NCBI GenBank assembly: GCA_002477955.1
Contig: DLLE01000063.1
Location: 105,176-139,315 of the forward strand
Source: Treponema sp. UBA7570
Lineage (GTDB): Bacteria; Spirochaetota; Spirochaetia; Treponematales; Treponemataceae
Reading direction: 5' to 3'
DNA: 34,140 nt
Position numbers and translations under genes: made by a program. Shown piece by piece: positions 14,604 to 23,778 of the stretch. The notes under the pieces were generated by a model that was not told where the DNA came from, ran no database searches, and saw only the letters and a list, made by a program, of their open reading frames with translations. Numbering within the stretch: position 1 is the stretch's first letter; each line of letters begins with the position of its first letter.

Positions 14604-15697
14604 GTTTTGATGAAATTGACCTTCAGTGGTTTGCCGCAGAAGATGAAGGCCGTACAGAGGATGCAACAGAAACTCGCTTAAGGCGTGAGCGTGAAGAAGG
14701 CCGTGTTGCAAAAAGCCAGGAGCTTACTAGCGCAATTGTAATGATTATGTGCGTTGTCGCGCTGATTGTTGCGGCTCCTCATTATCTGAGAATGTGCGAG
14801 CAAATTCTTGTTTATTATTTTACAAAATGCGCGAACGCTAAGATTGAATCTTTGCAGTTTTTTGTATTTTTTTTAGTGAATTTTGCAAAAATGGTTCTTC
14901 CTCTTGCTTTTTGCGGAGTTATTGCAGGAATTGCCGGAAACCTTATCCAAAACCGTGGTTTTATTTTTTCGCTAAAGCCTATTGAATTTAAGTTTTCAAA
15001 CATAGTTCCGCGAATCGGCCAGTATTTAAAAAAAACTGTCTTTTCGCTTACAGGCGCAATGAATATCGTAAAATCTCTTGTAAAGATTACCGCTGTAATT
15101 ATAACGGCTGTTGTCGTTATAAGAATGAATGTGGCTGATATTCTTGCACTTTTAAATACTAGTTCTATAAGAATGGCTTCTGGACTTATCGGAAAATGCG
15201 CGGCTCAGATTCTTGCTTTCTGCTCGATAATTTTTCTTGCAATTTCGATTCCTGATTATTTTATGCAAAAACGTGAATTTTTGGAACGTTTAAAAATGAC
15301 AAAGCAGGAAGTAAAGCAGGAATTTAAAGAAGAGGAAGGAGATCCGGAAGTTAAAGGAAAACTTCAGCAGGCCCAGCGTGAACTTTTGACCAGAAATCTG
15401 CCGAAGGCGGTCGCGGAAAGCGATGTCGTAATTACAAACCCGACTCATTATTCAGTCGCTTTAAAATATGATGCTGCAAAAACAGATCGCCCGATTGTCA
15501 ATGCAAAAGGTGCGGATTTAACTGCAAAAAGAATACGCGATTTGGCTGACGAAAACGGAATTCCAAGGGTTGAAAACGTTCCTTTGGCGCGCGCACTCTA
15601 TTCAAATGTTGAAGTTGGTGATATAATTCCTGATACATATATAAAAGCGATTTCAATCGTTTATGCACAGATAAATTATCTCAATAGGAAAAAGTAG
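14600..15697 (+). CDS. flhB: Flagellar export switch protein FlhB
   Basis: This 365-residue protein begins with the cytoplasmic FlhB motif AEDEGRTEDATETRLRREREEGRVAKS, written here as overlapping short parts. Four membrane segments follow (about 45-65, 88-110, 148-175, 195-215), then a cytoplasmic domain with the autocleavage site NPTH (280-283) preceded by VVIT. Self-cleavage there switches export from rod/hook to filament substrates. The ATG overlaps the fliR stop (ATGA), indicating coupling. flhA follows after 21 bases. Confidence 0.97.
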   Translation: MSFDEIDLQWFAAEDEGRTEDATETRLRREREEGRVAKSQELTSAIVMIMCVVALIVAAPHYLRMCEQILVYYFTKCANAKIESLQFFVFFLVNFAKMVLPLAFCGVIAGIAGNLIQNRGFIFSLKPIEFKFSNIVPRIGQYLKKTVFSLTGAMNIVKSLVKITAVIITAVVVIRMNVADILALLNTSSIRMASGLIGKCAAQILAFCSIIFLAISIPDYFMQKREFLERLKMTKQEVKQEFKEEEGDPEVKGKLQQAQRELLTRNLPKAVAESDVVITNPTHYSVALKYDAAKTDRPIVNAKGADLTAKRIRDLADENGIPRVENVPLARALYSNVEVGDIIPDTYIKAISIVYAQINYLNRKK

Positions 15698-15718
15698 CAA
15701 GTCAACCAGGGGTGGGGA

Positions 15719-17851
15719 GTGGCTAACCGTTTAAGCAATTTTTTTAAACAGACAAAAATTTCAAATTCTTTTATCGCATTTGCCGGCGTTCTCATCGTTT
15801 TTATGCTGTTAATGCCTGTAAGCGGAGCGGTTCTCGATTTTTTGATGATTGTAAACATTGCGATTTCCATAATCATCTTTCTTGTCGTTTTGTATACCCC
15901 GAAGTCTTCAAGATTGTCGTCTTTTCCTCGTGTCGTTCTTTTTGTGACAGTTTTTGGTCTTGCACTCAATGTCTGTTCAACCCGTTATATTCTCACTCAC
16001 GGATATGTCGGCTTTAAATCTTTTGACGGAGCGATGATAAAATCTTTCGCAAACGTTGTGGCAAAAGGTCAGCCGGTTATCGGGTTTATAATATTTTTAA
16101 TCATCATCATTATTCAGGTTGTTGTAATTACAAAGGGCGCCGGGCGTGTTTCTGAAGTTCAGGCTCGTTTTGCCCTGGATTCCATGAACTCAAAAATGTT
16201 TGCTGTTGATTCTGAATTGAATTCCGGTTCAATTACGGATGAACAGGCAAGACAGAAAAAAGCGGATATTCAGCGTGAATGCGACTTTTATTCTGCAATG
16301 GACGGTTCTTCAAAGTTTGTAAGCGGAAACGTAAAGGCTGGAATTTTTATTACGCTGATAAACCTGGTTGGCGGTGTTCTTTATGCAATGATAAAACAGG
16401 GGATGGATTTTAGTTCAGCTATTGCAACTTTTCCCCAGCTTACTATTGGCGACGGTCTTTTGAGCCAGCTTCCGTCTCTTTTGATTTCTGTTGCGACTGG
16501 TATTCTTGTAACCGGTGGTAATTCTGACGAAGTTTTAGGCGAAGAAATTAAAAAGCAGTTTAATATAAGCAGTTCTGTCTATATGATTTCAGGCGGAATT
16601 CTTGCTGTAATGGCTATTATTTTTCACACAACGCCTCTTCTTGTCGTTATTCTTATCGGTATGGGCGCCTTGCTTATCTTTTTTGGCTATAAAATGCAAA
16701 AGCAGGAAAAGCTTTCTTTTGCAAAAAAACTGGAGGAAGAAGCGGCTAAAAAAGCAGGCTCTCAATCTTCTCAAAAATCTGAAGAGCTTAGTCCGGTTGT
16801 TCCTCTCGATCCTCTTTGTCTTGAGCTGGGAGTCGCCTTGCTTGATTTGGTTAATAAAGAAAAAGGAGCAGAGCTTCTTGAGAGAATTACGAGAATCCGC
16901 CGCGAAGCCGCAATTGACCTTGGTCTCGTAGTTCCTAGAATAAGAATCATCGATAACCTTACGCTCGATCCACAGGAATACAGTTTTAAAATCCGCGGGA
17001 TTGAAGCTGGCCGGGGAAAATTAAAGATCGGATACTACATGTGCCTTAATACTGGTTCTGTAATCGAAGAAATTAAAGGCGAACCTACAAAAGATCCAAC
17101 TTTTGGAATACCGGCAATATGGATTGGTGAAGATCGCCGTCTGGAAGCCGAAAGAAACGGTTATTCGGTAATCGATCCTCCTATGATAATTGCAACTCAC
17201 ATGACTGAGATTATCCGCTCTCATGCTGCAGAAATATTGGGAAGACAGGAAGTAAGCGCGATAATTGCAAAAATAAAAGAAACTAATCCTGTTGTAGTTG
17301 AAGAAGTTATGGATACATATAAGTATACTTATGGCGAGATCGAAAAAATTCTTCAGGGGCTTCTTCGGGAACGGGTATCTATTCGCAATATTGTTTCAAT
17401 TTTGGAAACGCTTGCAAACTACGGAAACATGCCGCACAATCCGTTTTTTTTGATTGGAAAAGTTCGTGAGGCGCTTGGACTTCAGATTTGTCTTCAGTAT
17501 GTAGATCCTAATGATGAGCAGAAAAAGCTCAGCGTCATTCAATTGAGCCAGGGATGGGCACAAAAAATTATAGAGCATATAGTTTCGCAGAATGACGGTT
17601 CTGCGCCTGTAGTTGCGTTTGATCCGGTTGATTCAAGAAATTTCAAAAATGCGGTCAGTTCAAATATAATACCTTTACGGGACAGAAATATTTTGCCTAT
17701 AATTCTTGCGCCAACTCCCGATGTCAGACAGTTTGTTTATCAACTGATTGAAAGAGATTTTCCGGGAACCGTAGTAGTTCTTTCTGTAGACGAAGTTCTT
17801 GCGGCTGGAAATTCAGTAAATCTTGAAATTTTGGGAGAAATAAGTGAATAG
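15719..17851 (+). CDS. flhA: Flagellar export apparatus protein FlhA
   Basis: This 710-residue protein has an N-terminal half with about eight membrane segments. The FHIPEP-family signature VITKGAGRVSEVQARFALD (about 138-157) lies in the cytoplasmic loop between segments. A Lys/Glu/Ser-rich linker (about 333-360) leads to a large soluble domain (about 365-710) that docks chaperone-substrate complexes in a nonameric ring. The start is GTG at 15719 with the G-rich GGGGTGGGG region upstream. The end overlaps the flhF start by 8 bases, a sign of co-translation. Confidence 0.97.
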   Translation: MANRLSNFFKQTKISNSFIAFAGVLIVFMLLMPVSGAVLDFLMIVNIAISIIIFLVVLYTPKSSRLSSFPRVVLFVTVFGLALNVCSTRYILTHGYVGFKSFDGAMIKSFANVVAKGQPVIGFIIFLIIIIIQVVVITKGAGRVSEVQARFALDSMNSKMFAVDSELNSGSITDEQARQKKADIQRECDFYSAMDGSSKFVSGNVKAGIFITLINLVGGVLYAMIKQGMDFSSAIATFPQLTIGDGLLSQLPSLLISVATGILVTGGNSDEVLGEEIKKQFNISSSVYMISGGILAVMAIIFHTTPLLVVILIGMGALLIFFGYKMQKQEKLSFAKKLEEEAAKKAGSQSSQKSEELSPVVPLDPLCLELGVALLDLVNKEKGAELLERITRIRREAAIDLGLVVPRIRIIDNLTLDPQEYSFKIRGIEAGRGKLKIGYYMCLNTGSVIEEIKGEPTKDPTFGIPAIWIGEDRRLEAERNGYSVIDPPMIIATHMTEIIRSHAAEILGRQEVSAIIAKIKETNPVVVEEVMDTYKYTYGEIEKILQGLLRERVSIRNIVSILETLANYGNMPHNPFFLIGKVREALGLQICLQYVDPNDEQKKLSVIQLSQGWAQKIIEHIVSQNDGSAPVVAFDPVDSRNFKNAVSSNIIPLRDRNILPIILAPTPDVRQFVYQLIERDFPGTVVVLSVDEVLAAGNSVNLEILGEISE

Positions 17852-19049
17852 CAGTGAATACACACCGACGACTTTGACAATGACTGGAAAATCTGTCGAT
17901 GAAATAAGAAATAGTCTTTGGCAGGAATACGGAAACAACTATCGGATTATTGACCAGCAGACAGTCCTTCAGGGCGGATTCCTTGGCTTTTTTCAGAAAA
18001 GCCGCATAAAAGTTTCTTTTGTCGTAAAAGACAGGGGACATTCTGAGCAGGAGGATTTTTCGGCGGCAAAAGAAAGCATTATAAAAAATTCAAAAGTTGA
18101 TTATTCAAAACTTGTTGTAAAGCAATATAACGAGCTTACAGACATGATGGCACAGATGAATAGTCAGATTGAAGATTTGAAAATCACTTCTGTCGAAAAA
18201 AAACATCCGTCAATCGTAAAGATTGAAAAACTTCTCGAGGACAATGAATTTACTCATGCATTTATAAATATGATTTCTTCTAAGTTAAAAAATGAATCGA
18301 CTCTTGAAGATTTAAATGATTTTGAGCAAATTCAGGAAAAAGTAGTCGGCTGGATCGGTCAGTCGATAAAAGTTGCTCCAGAAGTTTATTACAAAATTCC
18401 TCATATAATTGTCCTTATCGGACCGACTGGTCTTGGAAAAACAACGACAATCAGCAAAATGGCGGCAAAACTTATTCTTGATGCAAAAAAGAAAGGCGAG
18501 CCATTGCCTAACGTGCGCCTTATTACGATTGACCATACTCGTGTTGGTGCAGAAGCGCAACTCCGCAAATTTGGGGAACTTATGCATGTTCGCGTTGACA
18601 AGGCGGAGTCTCCTGTTGATTTAAATGATATAATTCAAGAATGTAAGGACAGCGCGGACTATATTTTTATTGATACTTCAGGATTTAGCCCGAACGACTA
18701 CGACAATATTGCAAAAATGAGAAATATTTTAAATCTTCAGGGATTTTCTCTGGATACTTATCTGGTTGTTGCGGCTTCGACAAAGGCGCGGGATTTAAAG
18801 AAAACAATTGAAAATTTTTCACTTTTTAATTTCAATTCAGTTATAATCACAAAATGTGACGAAACGACTTCTTATGGAAATGTCCTGAGCGTTTTGTACG
18901 AACTAAACAAGACTATTTCTTATATAACAGACGGACAAAAAGTTCCAAATGACATAAAAAAAGCTTCTGTCAGAGAGTTTTTATACAGACTTTCAGATTT
19001 TACGGTTAGTAAAGTTTATATTGATGACATGTTTCCGGAGGATGAATAA
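17844..19049 (+). CDS. flhF: Flagellar placement GTPase FlhF
   Basis: This 401-residue SRP-type GTPase has an N-terminal B domain (about 1-65), an N domain, and a G domain with the P-loop GPTGLGKTTT (193-202), the TIDHTRVGAEAQL segment, the DTSGFSPND switch and the TKCDET guanine-specificity motif. FlhF recruits early basal-body parts to the pole and sets placement. That matters in spirochaetes, where the periplasmic flagella insert subpolarly. The start is GTG at 17844 with GGGAG 7 bases before it, inside the end of flhA. flhG follows after 2 bases and is its usual regulatory partner. Confidence 0.96.
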   Translation: MNSSEYTPTTLTMTGKSVDEIRNSLWQEYGNNYRIIDQQTVLQGGFLGFFQKSRIKVSFVVKDRGHSEQEDFSAAKESIIKNSKVDYSKLVVKQYNELTDMMAQMNSQIEDLKITSVEKKHPSIVKIEKLLEDNEFTHAFINMISSKLKNESTLEDLNDFEQIQEKVVGWIGQSIKVAPEVYYKIPHIIVLIGPTGLGKTTTISKMAAKLILDAKKKGEPLPNVRLITIDHTRVGAEAQLRKFGELMHVRVDKAESPVDLNDIIQECKDSADYIFIDTSGFSPNDYDNIAKMRNILNLQGFSLDTYLVVAASTKARDLKKTIENFSLFNFNSVIITKCDETTSYGNVLSVLYELNKTISYITDGQKVPNDIKKASVREFLYRLSDFTVSKVYIDDMFPEDE

Positions 19050-19051
19050 TT

Positions 19052-19933
19052 ATGGAAGACCAGGCTGAAGAATTGCGTGAATTGATGGGAAACACGCTTT
19101 CATCAACACAGAAAAAAAATGAGGCATCATCTCACAAAACCCGAATTATTGCCATTACAAGCGGAAAAGGCGGTGTTGGAAAAACAAATATGGCGGTCAA
19201 TATGGCGATTGCTTATGCCCAGCTTGGAAAGAAGGTTATCCTTATTGACGGTGACCTTGGAATGGCAAATGTAAACGTTCTTTTGAATGTTGTTCCTCAG
19301 TATAACCTTATGCAGGTTATAAACCGTCAGAAGACAATGTCGGAAATAATTCTCGATACGGAAGTTGGAATTAAATTTATTGCCGGAGCAAACGGTTTTT
19401 CAAAAATTGCAAATCTTTCTGTTGAAGAGCTTGACTATTTTGCAAAGCAATTTGCTCAGCTTGGAAATGCGGATATCATCATAATCGATACTGGAGCTGG
19501 AATCGCTAACAACGTTTTGCAGTTTGTTGCCGCGGCAGACGAAGTTTATGTTGTCACAACTCCTGAACCTACGGCAATCACAGACGCTTACGGAATGATA
19601 AAAATTATCACTACGGAACTTGGCGAAAGAAATATAAATATAAAGCTTTTGGTAAATAGAGTCCACTCTGCAGAAGAAGGTAAGAAAATTTCTGACAGAA
19701 TAATTACAATTGTCGGACAGTTTTTAAATTACAAGGTTGATTACATAGGCTTTGTTTATGATGATTCTGTTGTTTCTGCGTCTGTAATCCGCCAAAAACC
19801 GTTTATGATTATAAATCCAACTTCAAAACCGGCTCAGTGCATAAAACATATTGTTGGCCGCATTGAAAAAACTGATCTTGGTACAAGCGACGGCGTATCG
19901 AGTTTTCTTAAGAAATTTCTCAGAAAAAAATAA
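19052..19933 (+). CDS. flhG: FlhG/FleN/YlxH-type MinD-family ATPase
   Basis: This 293-residue protein has a deviant Walker A motif SGKGGVGKT (37-45), a VILIDGDLGMANVNVLL motif, a DTGAGI switch and a C-terminal amphipathic end with KKFLRKK suited to membrane contact. The N-terminal DQAEELREL helix matches the FlhG motif that activates the FlhF GTPase, which separates it from true MinD. FlhG limits flagellar number. The gene starts 2 bases after flhF with GGAGG about 11 bases upstream. A 103-base gap with a candidate promoter follows. Confidence 0.94.
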   Translation: MEDQAEELRELMGNTLSSTQKKNEASSHKTRIIAITSGKGGVGKTNMAVNMAIAYAQLGKKVILIDGDLGMANVNVLLNVVPQYNLMQVINRQKTMSEIILDTEVGIKFIAGANGFSKIANLSVEELDYFAKQFAQLGNADIIIIDTGAGIANNVLQFVAAADEVYVVTTPEPTAITDAYGMIKIITTELGERNINIKLLVNRVHSAEEGKKISDRIITIVGQFLNYKVDYIGFVYDDSVVSASVIRQKPFMIINPTSKPAQCIKHIVGRIEKTDLGTSDGVSSFLKKFLRKK

Positions 19934-19989
19934 AGCCGGTAATTTGATGAAAAAAAATGCTTACAAAAATTAACAAAAAGTTTAAAAAC

Positions 19990-20018
19990 TTGACCTTGTG
20001 CAAATTTTGTCTTAATCT
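19990..20018 (+). promoter_or_regulatory. Candidate internal promoter before the unknown gene and fliA
   Basis: TTGACC (19990-19995), 17 bases, TAATCT (20013-20018), followed by a strong AGGGAGG ribosome site (20025-20031). Expected transcription would start close to that site. It could give fliA extra expression independent of the upstream operon. Confidence 0.38.
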
Positions 20019-20036
20019 TTTATAAGGGAGGAAGTA

Positions 20037-20858
20037 ATGATGAACAAAAAAATCATCGGTTTTGCAGCCGTTTGCGGTTTTGTTTTGTCATTTCTTACTG
20101 GAATGATTGCAAAAAATCCAGTTCTGGCTATTTTGCTTAGGTCGCTGATTTTTGCAGCTGTTTTTTCGGTTCTTTCATTTTCAATTTCCTTCCTTTTTTC
20201 CAAATTTTTGGCAAATGATTCAAAGGGCGTCTCTCTTGAAACTGATTCTTCTCAAAATTCGCCGCAGTCCAAGCAACAGAAATCCGGTGACAATGTAAAT
20301 ATCGTTATTACGGATGACGGGCTTGAAGATGATGAATCCAGTCCAAAATTTTTTGTAGAAAATAACCGCCCTGGTCTTTCAGGAAAAGATTCAAAAAATT
20401 TTCAGACGGAAGAGAAATCTTTGACAGAAGAAAAGTCTTCTTCGGAAACAAAAAATTCTGTTTCCGGAACAAAAAAAGAAGGCGAAAGTAAAAAGGCCGA
20501 ATTTATTTCTGCCGGACGTGAAAATCTCGGAAAAGCCAATTCTGATTTGCAAAATTCATCGGAAAACTCAATTTTAAAAAAAGATGTTCCTTCTAATGCA
20601 GGCGATTCTGAAAATAAGATAAACGCATTTGCCGATGGCTCTTCGATTGAAAATATTGATGAATTGCCGGAAATTGAGGATTTGTCAGATGACGTGAAAA
20701 ATAATTCATCTGGTGATATAATAAATGACAGTGATTTTGCTTCTTCTGGCGGAAACGGTTTTGCCGGAGCTGTTTTTTCTGGCGGAACAGAAAGCGTTTC
20801 ACAAAATGCAGATGTAATGGCGCAGGCTGTTCGGACTCTGCTTGAAAAAGATAAATAA
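20037..20858 (+). CDS. Membrane-anchored acidic protein of unknown function between flhG and fliA
   Basis: This 273-residue protein has two hydrophobic segments at the N-terminus (about 5-25 and 31-57). A long, low-complexity region (about 62-250) rich in Ser, Lys, Glu and Asn follows, including an EKSLTEEKSSSETK-like stretch, and then a short helical end MAQAVRTLLEKDK. The body is probably disordered and cytoplasmic. AGGGAGG gives good support for ATG 20037 or the adjacent ATG 20040. Its place between flhG and fliA suggests a flagellar role, perhaps a small docking motif at the C-terminus, but I do not recognise the family and assign no function. Confidence 0.8.
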   Translation: MMNKKIIGFAAVCGFVLSFLTGMIAKNPVLAILLRSLIFAAVFSVLSFSISFLFSKFLANDSKGVSLETDSSQNSPQSKQQKSGDNVNIVITDDGLEDDESSPKFFVENNRPGLSGKDSKNFQTEEKSLTEEKSSSETKNSVSGTKKEGESKKAEFISAGRENLGKANSDLQNSSENSILKKDVPSNAGDSENKINAFADGSSIENIDELPEIEDLSDDVKNNSSGDIINDSDFASSGGNGFAGAVFSGGTESVSQNADVMAQAVRTLLEKDK

Positions 20859-20880
20859 ATAGAAAAAGAGACAGGAAGCT

Positions 20881-21678
20881 ATGGGTACAGAGCAGACGTT
20901 GATAATCAACAGCAGCGACGAAGATAAACTTTGGGCTGAGTATAAAAAAACAAAATCTTCTCAACTACGCGACAGGCTGATTAGGCAGTATATGCCGTTG
21001 GTAAAATATGTCGCTGGAAAAGTTTCTGTAGGTCTTCCTGCAAGCATGGAATTTGATGACCTTGTTGGCTTTGGTCAGTTTGGACTTCTTGATGCAATCA
21101 GTAAATATGATTTAGAAAAGGGTGTAAAATTTAAAACTTATGCCGTCACTAGAATCCGTGGCGCAATTTTTGATGAAATGCGTCAGCTTGACTGGGTTCC
21201 ACGCTCTGTACGTCAAAAATCCCGTGAAATTGAAGATACAATCAGCGAGCTTGAGTCAAAGCTTGGCCGTACTGCGACTGATGCAGAAATTGCACAGCAG
21301 CTGAATCTTTCTGAGGACGAATATCATCAGACTATAATGAAAGTCAGCGCGTCAAGCATTGTTTCCTTAAATGATGTTTGGAGTTCTGGAGACGACAGCG
21401 ATCATCTTTCAATTGGAGATACTATCGAGTCTCCTGCAAGCCTGAATCCAGATGTTCAAGTTGAACGCGAGGAAATTAGAAAAGTTATTGTGCAGGCTAT
21501 AAACGAACTTCCAGAAAAAGAAAAAATGGTAATAGTTCTTTACTACCATGAAGATTTGACTTTTAAAGAAATTGGACAGGTGCTTGAGGTAAGCGAATCG
21601 AGAATTTCTCAGTTGCATACAAAGGCAAATTTGCGTTTAAAGGCGAAATTGACGAATTTTCGTAAGGGAATCATCTAG
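20881..21678 (+). CDS. fliA: Flagellar sigma factor sigma-28 (FliA/WhiG family)
   Basis: This 265-residue sigma-70-family protein contains region 2 with QYMPLVKYVAGKVSVGLP, FDDLVGFGQFGLLDAI and TYAVTRIRGAIFDEMRQLDWVPRSVR split across residues 35-110, a region 3 helix pair, and region 4 with ELPEKEKMVIVLYYHEDLTFKEIG and SESRISQLHTKA (about 205-255). It directs RNA polymerase to late flagellar and associated promoters of the TAAA / GCCGATAA type. AGGAAG precedes the ATG. A candidate target with a near-consensus site lies in this window at 26352-26379. No flgM anti-sigma gene is recognisable here. Confidence 0.96.
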   Translation: MGTEQTLIINSSDEDKLWAEYKKTKSSQLRDRLIRQYMPLVKYVAGKVSVGLPASMEFDDLVGFGQFGLLDAISKYDLEKGVKFKTYAVTRIRGAIFDEMRQLDWVPRSVRQKSREIEDTISELESKLGRTATDAEIAQQLNLSEDEYHQTIMKVSASSIVSLNDVWSSGDDSDHLSIGDTIESPASLNPDVQVEREEIRKVIVQAINELPEKEKMVIVLYYHEDLTFKEIGQVLEVSESRISQLHTKANLRLKAKLTNFRKGII

Positions 21679-21696
21679 TTTAAGGTCTTGAAATTT

Positions 21697-23667
21697 ATGG
21701 TTACACTTGAAAAAATCCGATTAGACCTTGCAGAGCTTCAAAAAAAAGACCAAAGCGTAAAAAGCGTAGAAGTTCGCGCTGATACTCTTGATGAAGCGCT
21801 CGCAGATGCAGCTGTTCAGCTGAACACAAAAATTGCGAATCTTGAATATGAAGTAAAAGAAAAAGGATTTGATGGATTTTTTGGAATTGCAAAACGACCT
21901 TGGTTTATAACCGTTTATCAAAATGCTGAAGCGGTATCAAAAAGTGAAAGAAGCAAGGATTTTAAGAATTCCGGCTTTATGGACATGGACGAAGAGATTC
22001 AGAATTTTGATAAAGACGGAGAGTATTTTGTTCATCGGTTTGGAACAGAGATTTGTCTGAAAGTAAATCTTCCTGTCGGAGACGGAAAAAACATCAATCT
22101 TTCAGATGTCATAAACGATATAAAACGCTCTGATACTGTAGATTTTGATGAAAAAATCGTAAAAAAATATACAGAAGATGGAACAGGTGGAATTTACGAG
22201 CCTGTCGGCCATTATTCAAGAAATCCTGCTGGAGATGCAATTTACGTTATTGATATTACAAAAGACGAATTAAAGGCAACTTGTACGATTACGCCTCCGG
22301 CTTTGGGCGGAGCTGATGTCAGCGAAGAGCAGATAAAAACCGCATTAAAAGGGCAGGGCGTTGTTGCCGGAATTTCCGATGAGAAGATCTCCGCTCTTGT
22401 TGACAGGCCAACTTACAATGTTCCTGTTGTCGTTGCGGAAGCTGTCTTGCCAGTTGACGGACGCGATGCATATATTGCCTACAACTTTGAAACGGACCGT
22501 TCAAAAATTCGGGCAAAAGAGGCTGCAAACGGTCAAGTTGATTTTAAGGAGCTCAACCTTATTCAAAATGTTGTCGAAGGACAGCCACTTGCGCAAAAAA
22601 TGCTTCCTGAGCGTGGAAAAGCTGGAAAGACACTTTACGGCCGCTATCTTGAAGCAAAAAACGGAAAAGATATCAATCTTCCGCTTGGAAAAAATGTTAC
22701 ATTGGATTCAGATGGAAGAACAATTCTTGCAGCCTGCAATGGGCAAGTTTTGCTTATTAACGATAAAATTAACGTCGAGCCGATTATGGAAATCGATGGT
22801 GTAAACATCAAGTCTGGAAACGTAACTTTCCTTGGAACTGTAATTGTAAACGGAAATATCGAAGACGGTTATAACGTAAAGGCAAGTGGAAATATCGAAG
22901 TAAACGGTGCTGTAGGAGCAAGCAGGCTTGAAAGTGACGGCGATATTATTGTAAGCCAAGGAATTGTTGGTAGAGATGAATGTGAAATTTTGTGCGGTGG
23001 TTCGCTTTGGGCAAAATTTGTACAGAATTCAAAAGTTCAGGTTGAAGAAAACGTAATTGTTCAGGATTCGTTGATGAACTGCGAAGTTTCTGCTCAGCAT
23101 AGAATTATTCTGCAAGGAAAGCGCGCCCAGATTACAGGTGGACATCTTTTCGCAACAGAAACAGTTCTTGCAAAAAATATCGGTTCCGCGGGCGGCGGTA
23201 CAGAAACTGTAATCGAAGTCGGAATCGATCCTCGTGCAAAACATCGTCTTGAAGACTTGCGCGAAATGCAGGAAAAAACTGTAAAAGAAATTGATGAGCT
23301 GGAATTGAACATTCAAACACTGGAAAATACAAAAAAAGTCCGCAGAATTTTGCCAGCTGAAAAAGAAGAGAGCTTGAAGAGTTATAAACTTCGCAAAAAT
23401 GAACTTGCTAACGAAAACGATGAATTCAACAAAGAAATCGAAACGATTTTGGCGCACCTTCGCGAATTGAAAAACATTGGAAAAGTTTATGCTTCTGGAA
23501 CTGTCTATGCCGGAGTAAAAATTTTTGTCCGTGACGAAAAAGATGAAGTTCGTGCAAACGTAAAAAGCGTAGTTTTTTATTACGATGAAGGATTTGTACG
23601 GCGCGGAAAATACGAAAAGCCAGATTTTTCAGATATAAAGGGGCCTGAAGGCTATTCAAACGGATAA
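21697..23667 (+). CDS. FapA/DUF342-family protein with Jag-N-like N-terminal domain
   Basis: This 656-residue protein starts with a region (about 20-75) resembling the Jag N-terminal domain: VEVRADTLDEALADAAVQL and then KEKGFDGFFGIAKRPW. The middle contains DUF342/FapA features, with AKEAANGQVDF, PERGKAGKTLYGR and a glycine-rich parallel beta-helix (about 370-500, with repeated short strands such as ASGNIEVNGAVG). A coiled coil (about 515-590) and a small end domain follow. FapA proteins affect polar flagellar assembly and FlhF localisation in vibrios. Here the gene lies directly after fliA, closing the operon. I use ATG 21697, because TTG 21688 is too close to the AAGG site. Confidence 0.88.
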   Translation: MVTLEKIRLDLAELQKKDQSVKSVEVRADTLDEALADAAVQLNTKIANLEYEVKEKGFDGFFGIAKRPWFITVYQNAEAVSKSERSKDFKNSGFMDMDEEIQNFDKDGEYFVHRFGTEICLKVNLPVGDGKNINLSDVINDIKRSDTVDFDEKIVKKYTEDGTGGIYEPVGHYSRNPAGDAIYVIDITKDELKATCTITPPALGGADVSEEQIKTALKGQGVVAGISDEKISALVDRPTYNVPVVVAEAVLPVDGRDAYIAYNFETDRSKIRAKEAANGQVDFKELNLIQNVVEGQPLAQKMLPERGKAGKTLYGRYLEAKNGKDINLPLGKNVTLDSDGRTILAACNGQVLLINDKINVEPIMEIDGVNIKSGNVTFLGTVIVNGNIEDGYNVKASGNIEVNGAVGASRLESDGDIIVSQGIVGRDECEILCGGSLWAKFVQNSKVQVEENVIVQDSLMNCEVSAQHRIILQGKRAQITGGHLFATETVLAKNIGSAGGGTETVIEVGIDPRAKHRLEDLREMQEKTVKEIDELELNIQTLENTKKVRRILPAEKEESLKSYKLRKNELANENDEFNKEIETILAHLRELKNIGKVYASGTVYAGVKIFVRDEKDEVRANVKSVVFYYDEGFVRRGKYEKPDFSDIKGPEGYSNG

Positions 23668-23740
23668 AAAATTTACAGAGCCTTTATTATTTTTTTGAAA
23701 ATTATACGGATTCAAACATTTTACAGGAATTTCGCTCGGC

Positions 23741-23769
23741 TTGAAATTAGAATGTTCCTTCGTTAAAAT
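23741..23769 (+). promoter_or_regulatory. Candidate promoter of dapL, start codon 9 bases from -10
   Basis: TTGAAA (23741-23746), 17 bases, TAAAAT (23764-23769), then nine A/T bases to the ATG with no Shine-Dalgarno. This predicts a near-leaderless message and makes dapL its own unit after the flagellar block. Confidence 0.5.
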
Positions 23770-23778
23770 TATTTTATT

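Noticed and set aside
19052..19933. MinD cell-division ATPase
   Set aside because: The DQAEELREL N-terminal motif and position after flhF indicate FlhG, and no minC or minE is adjacent.
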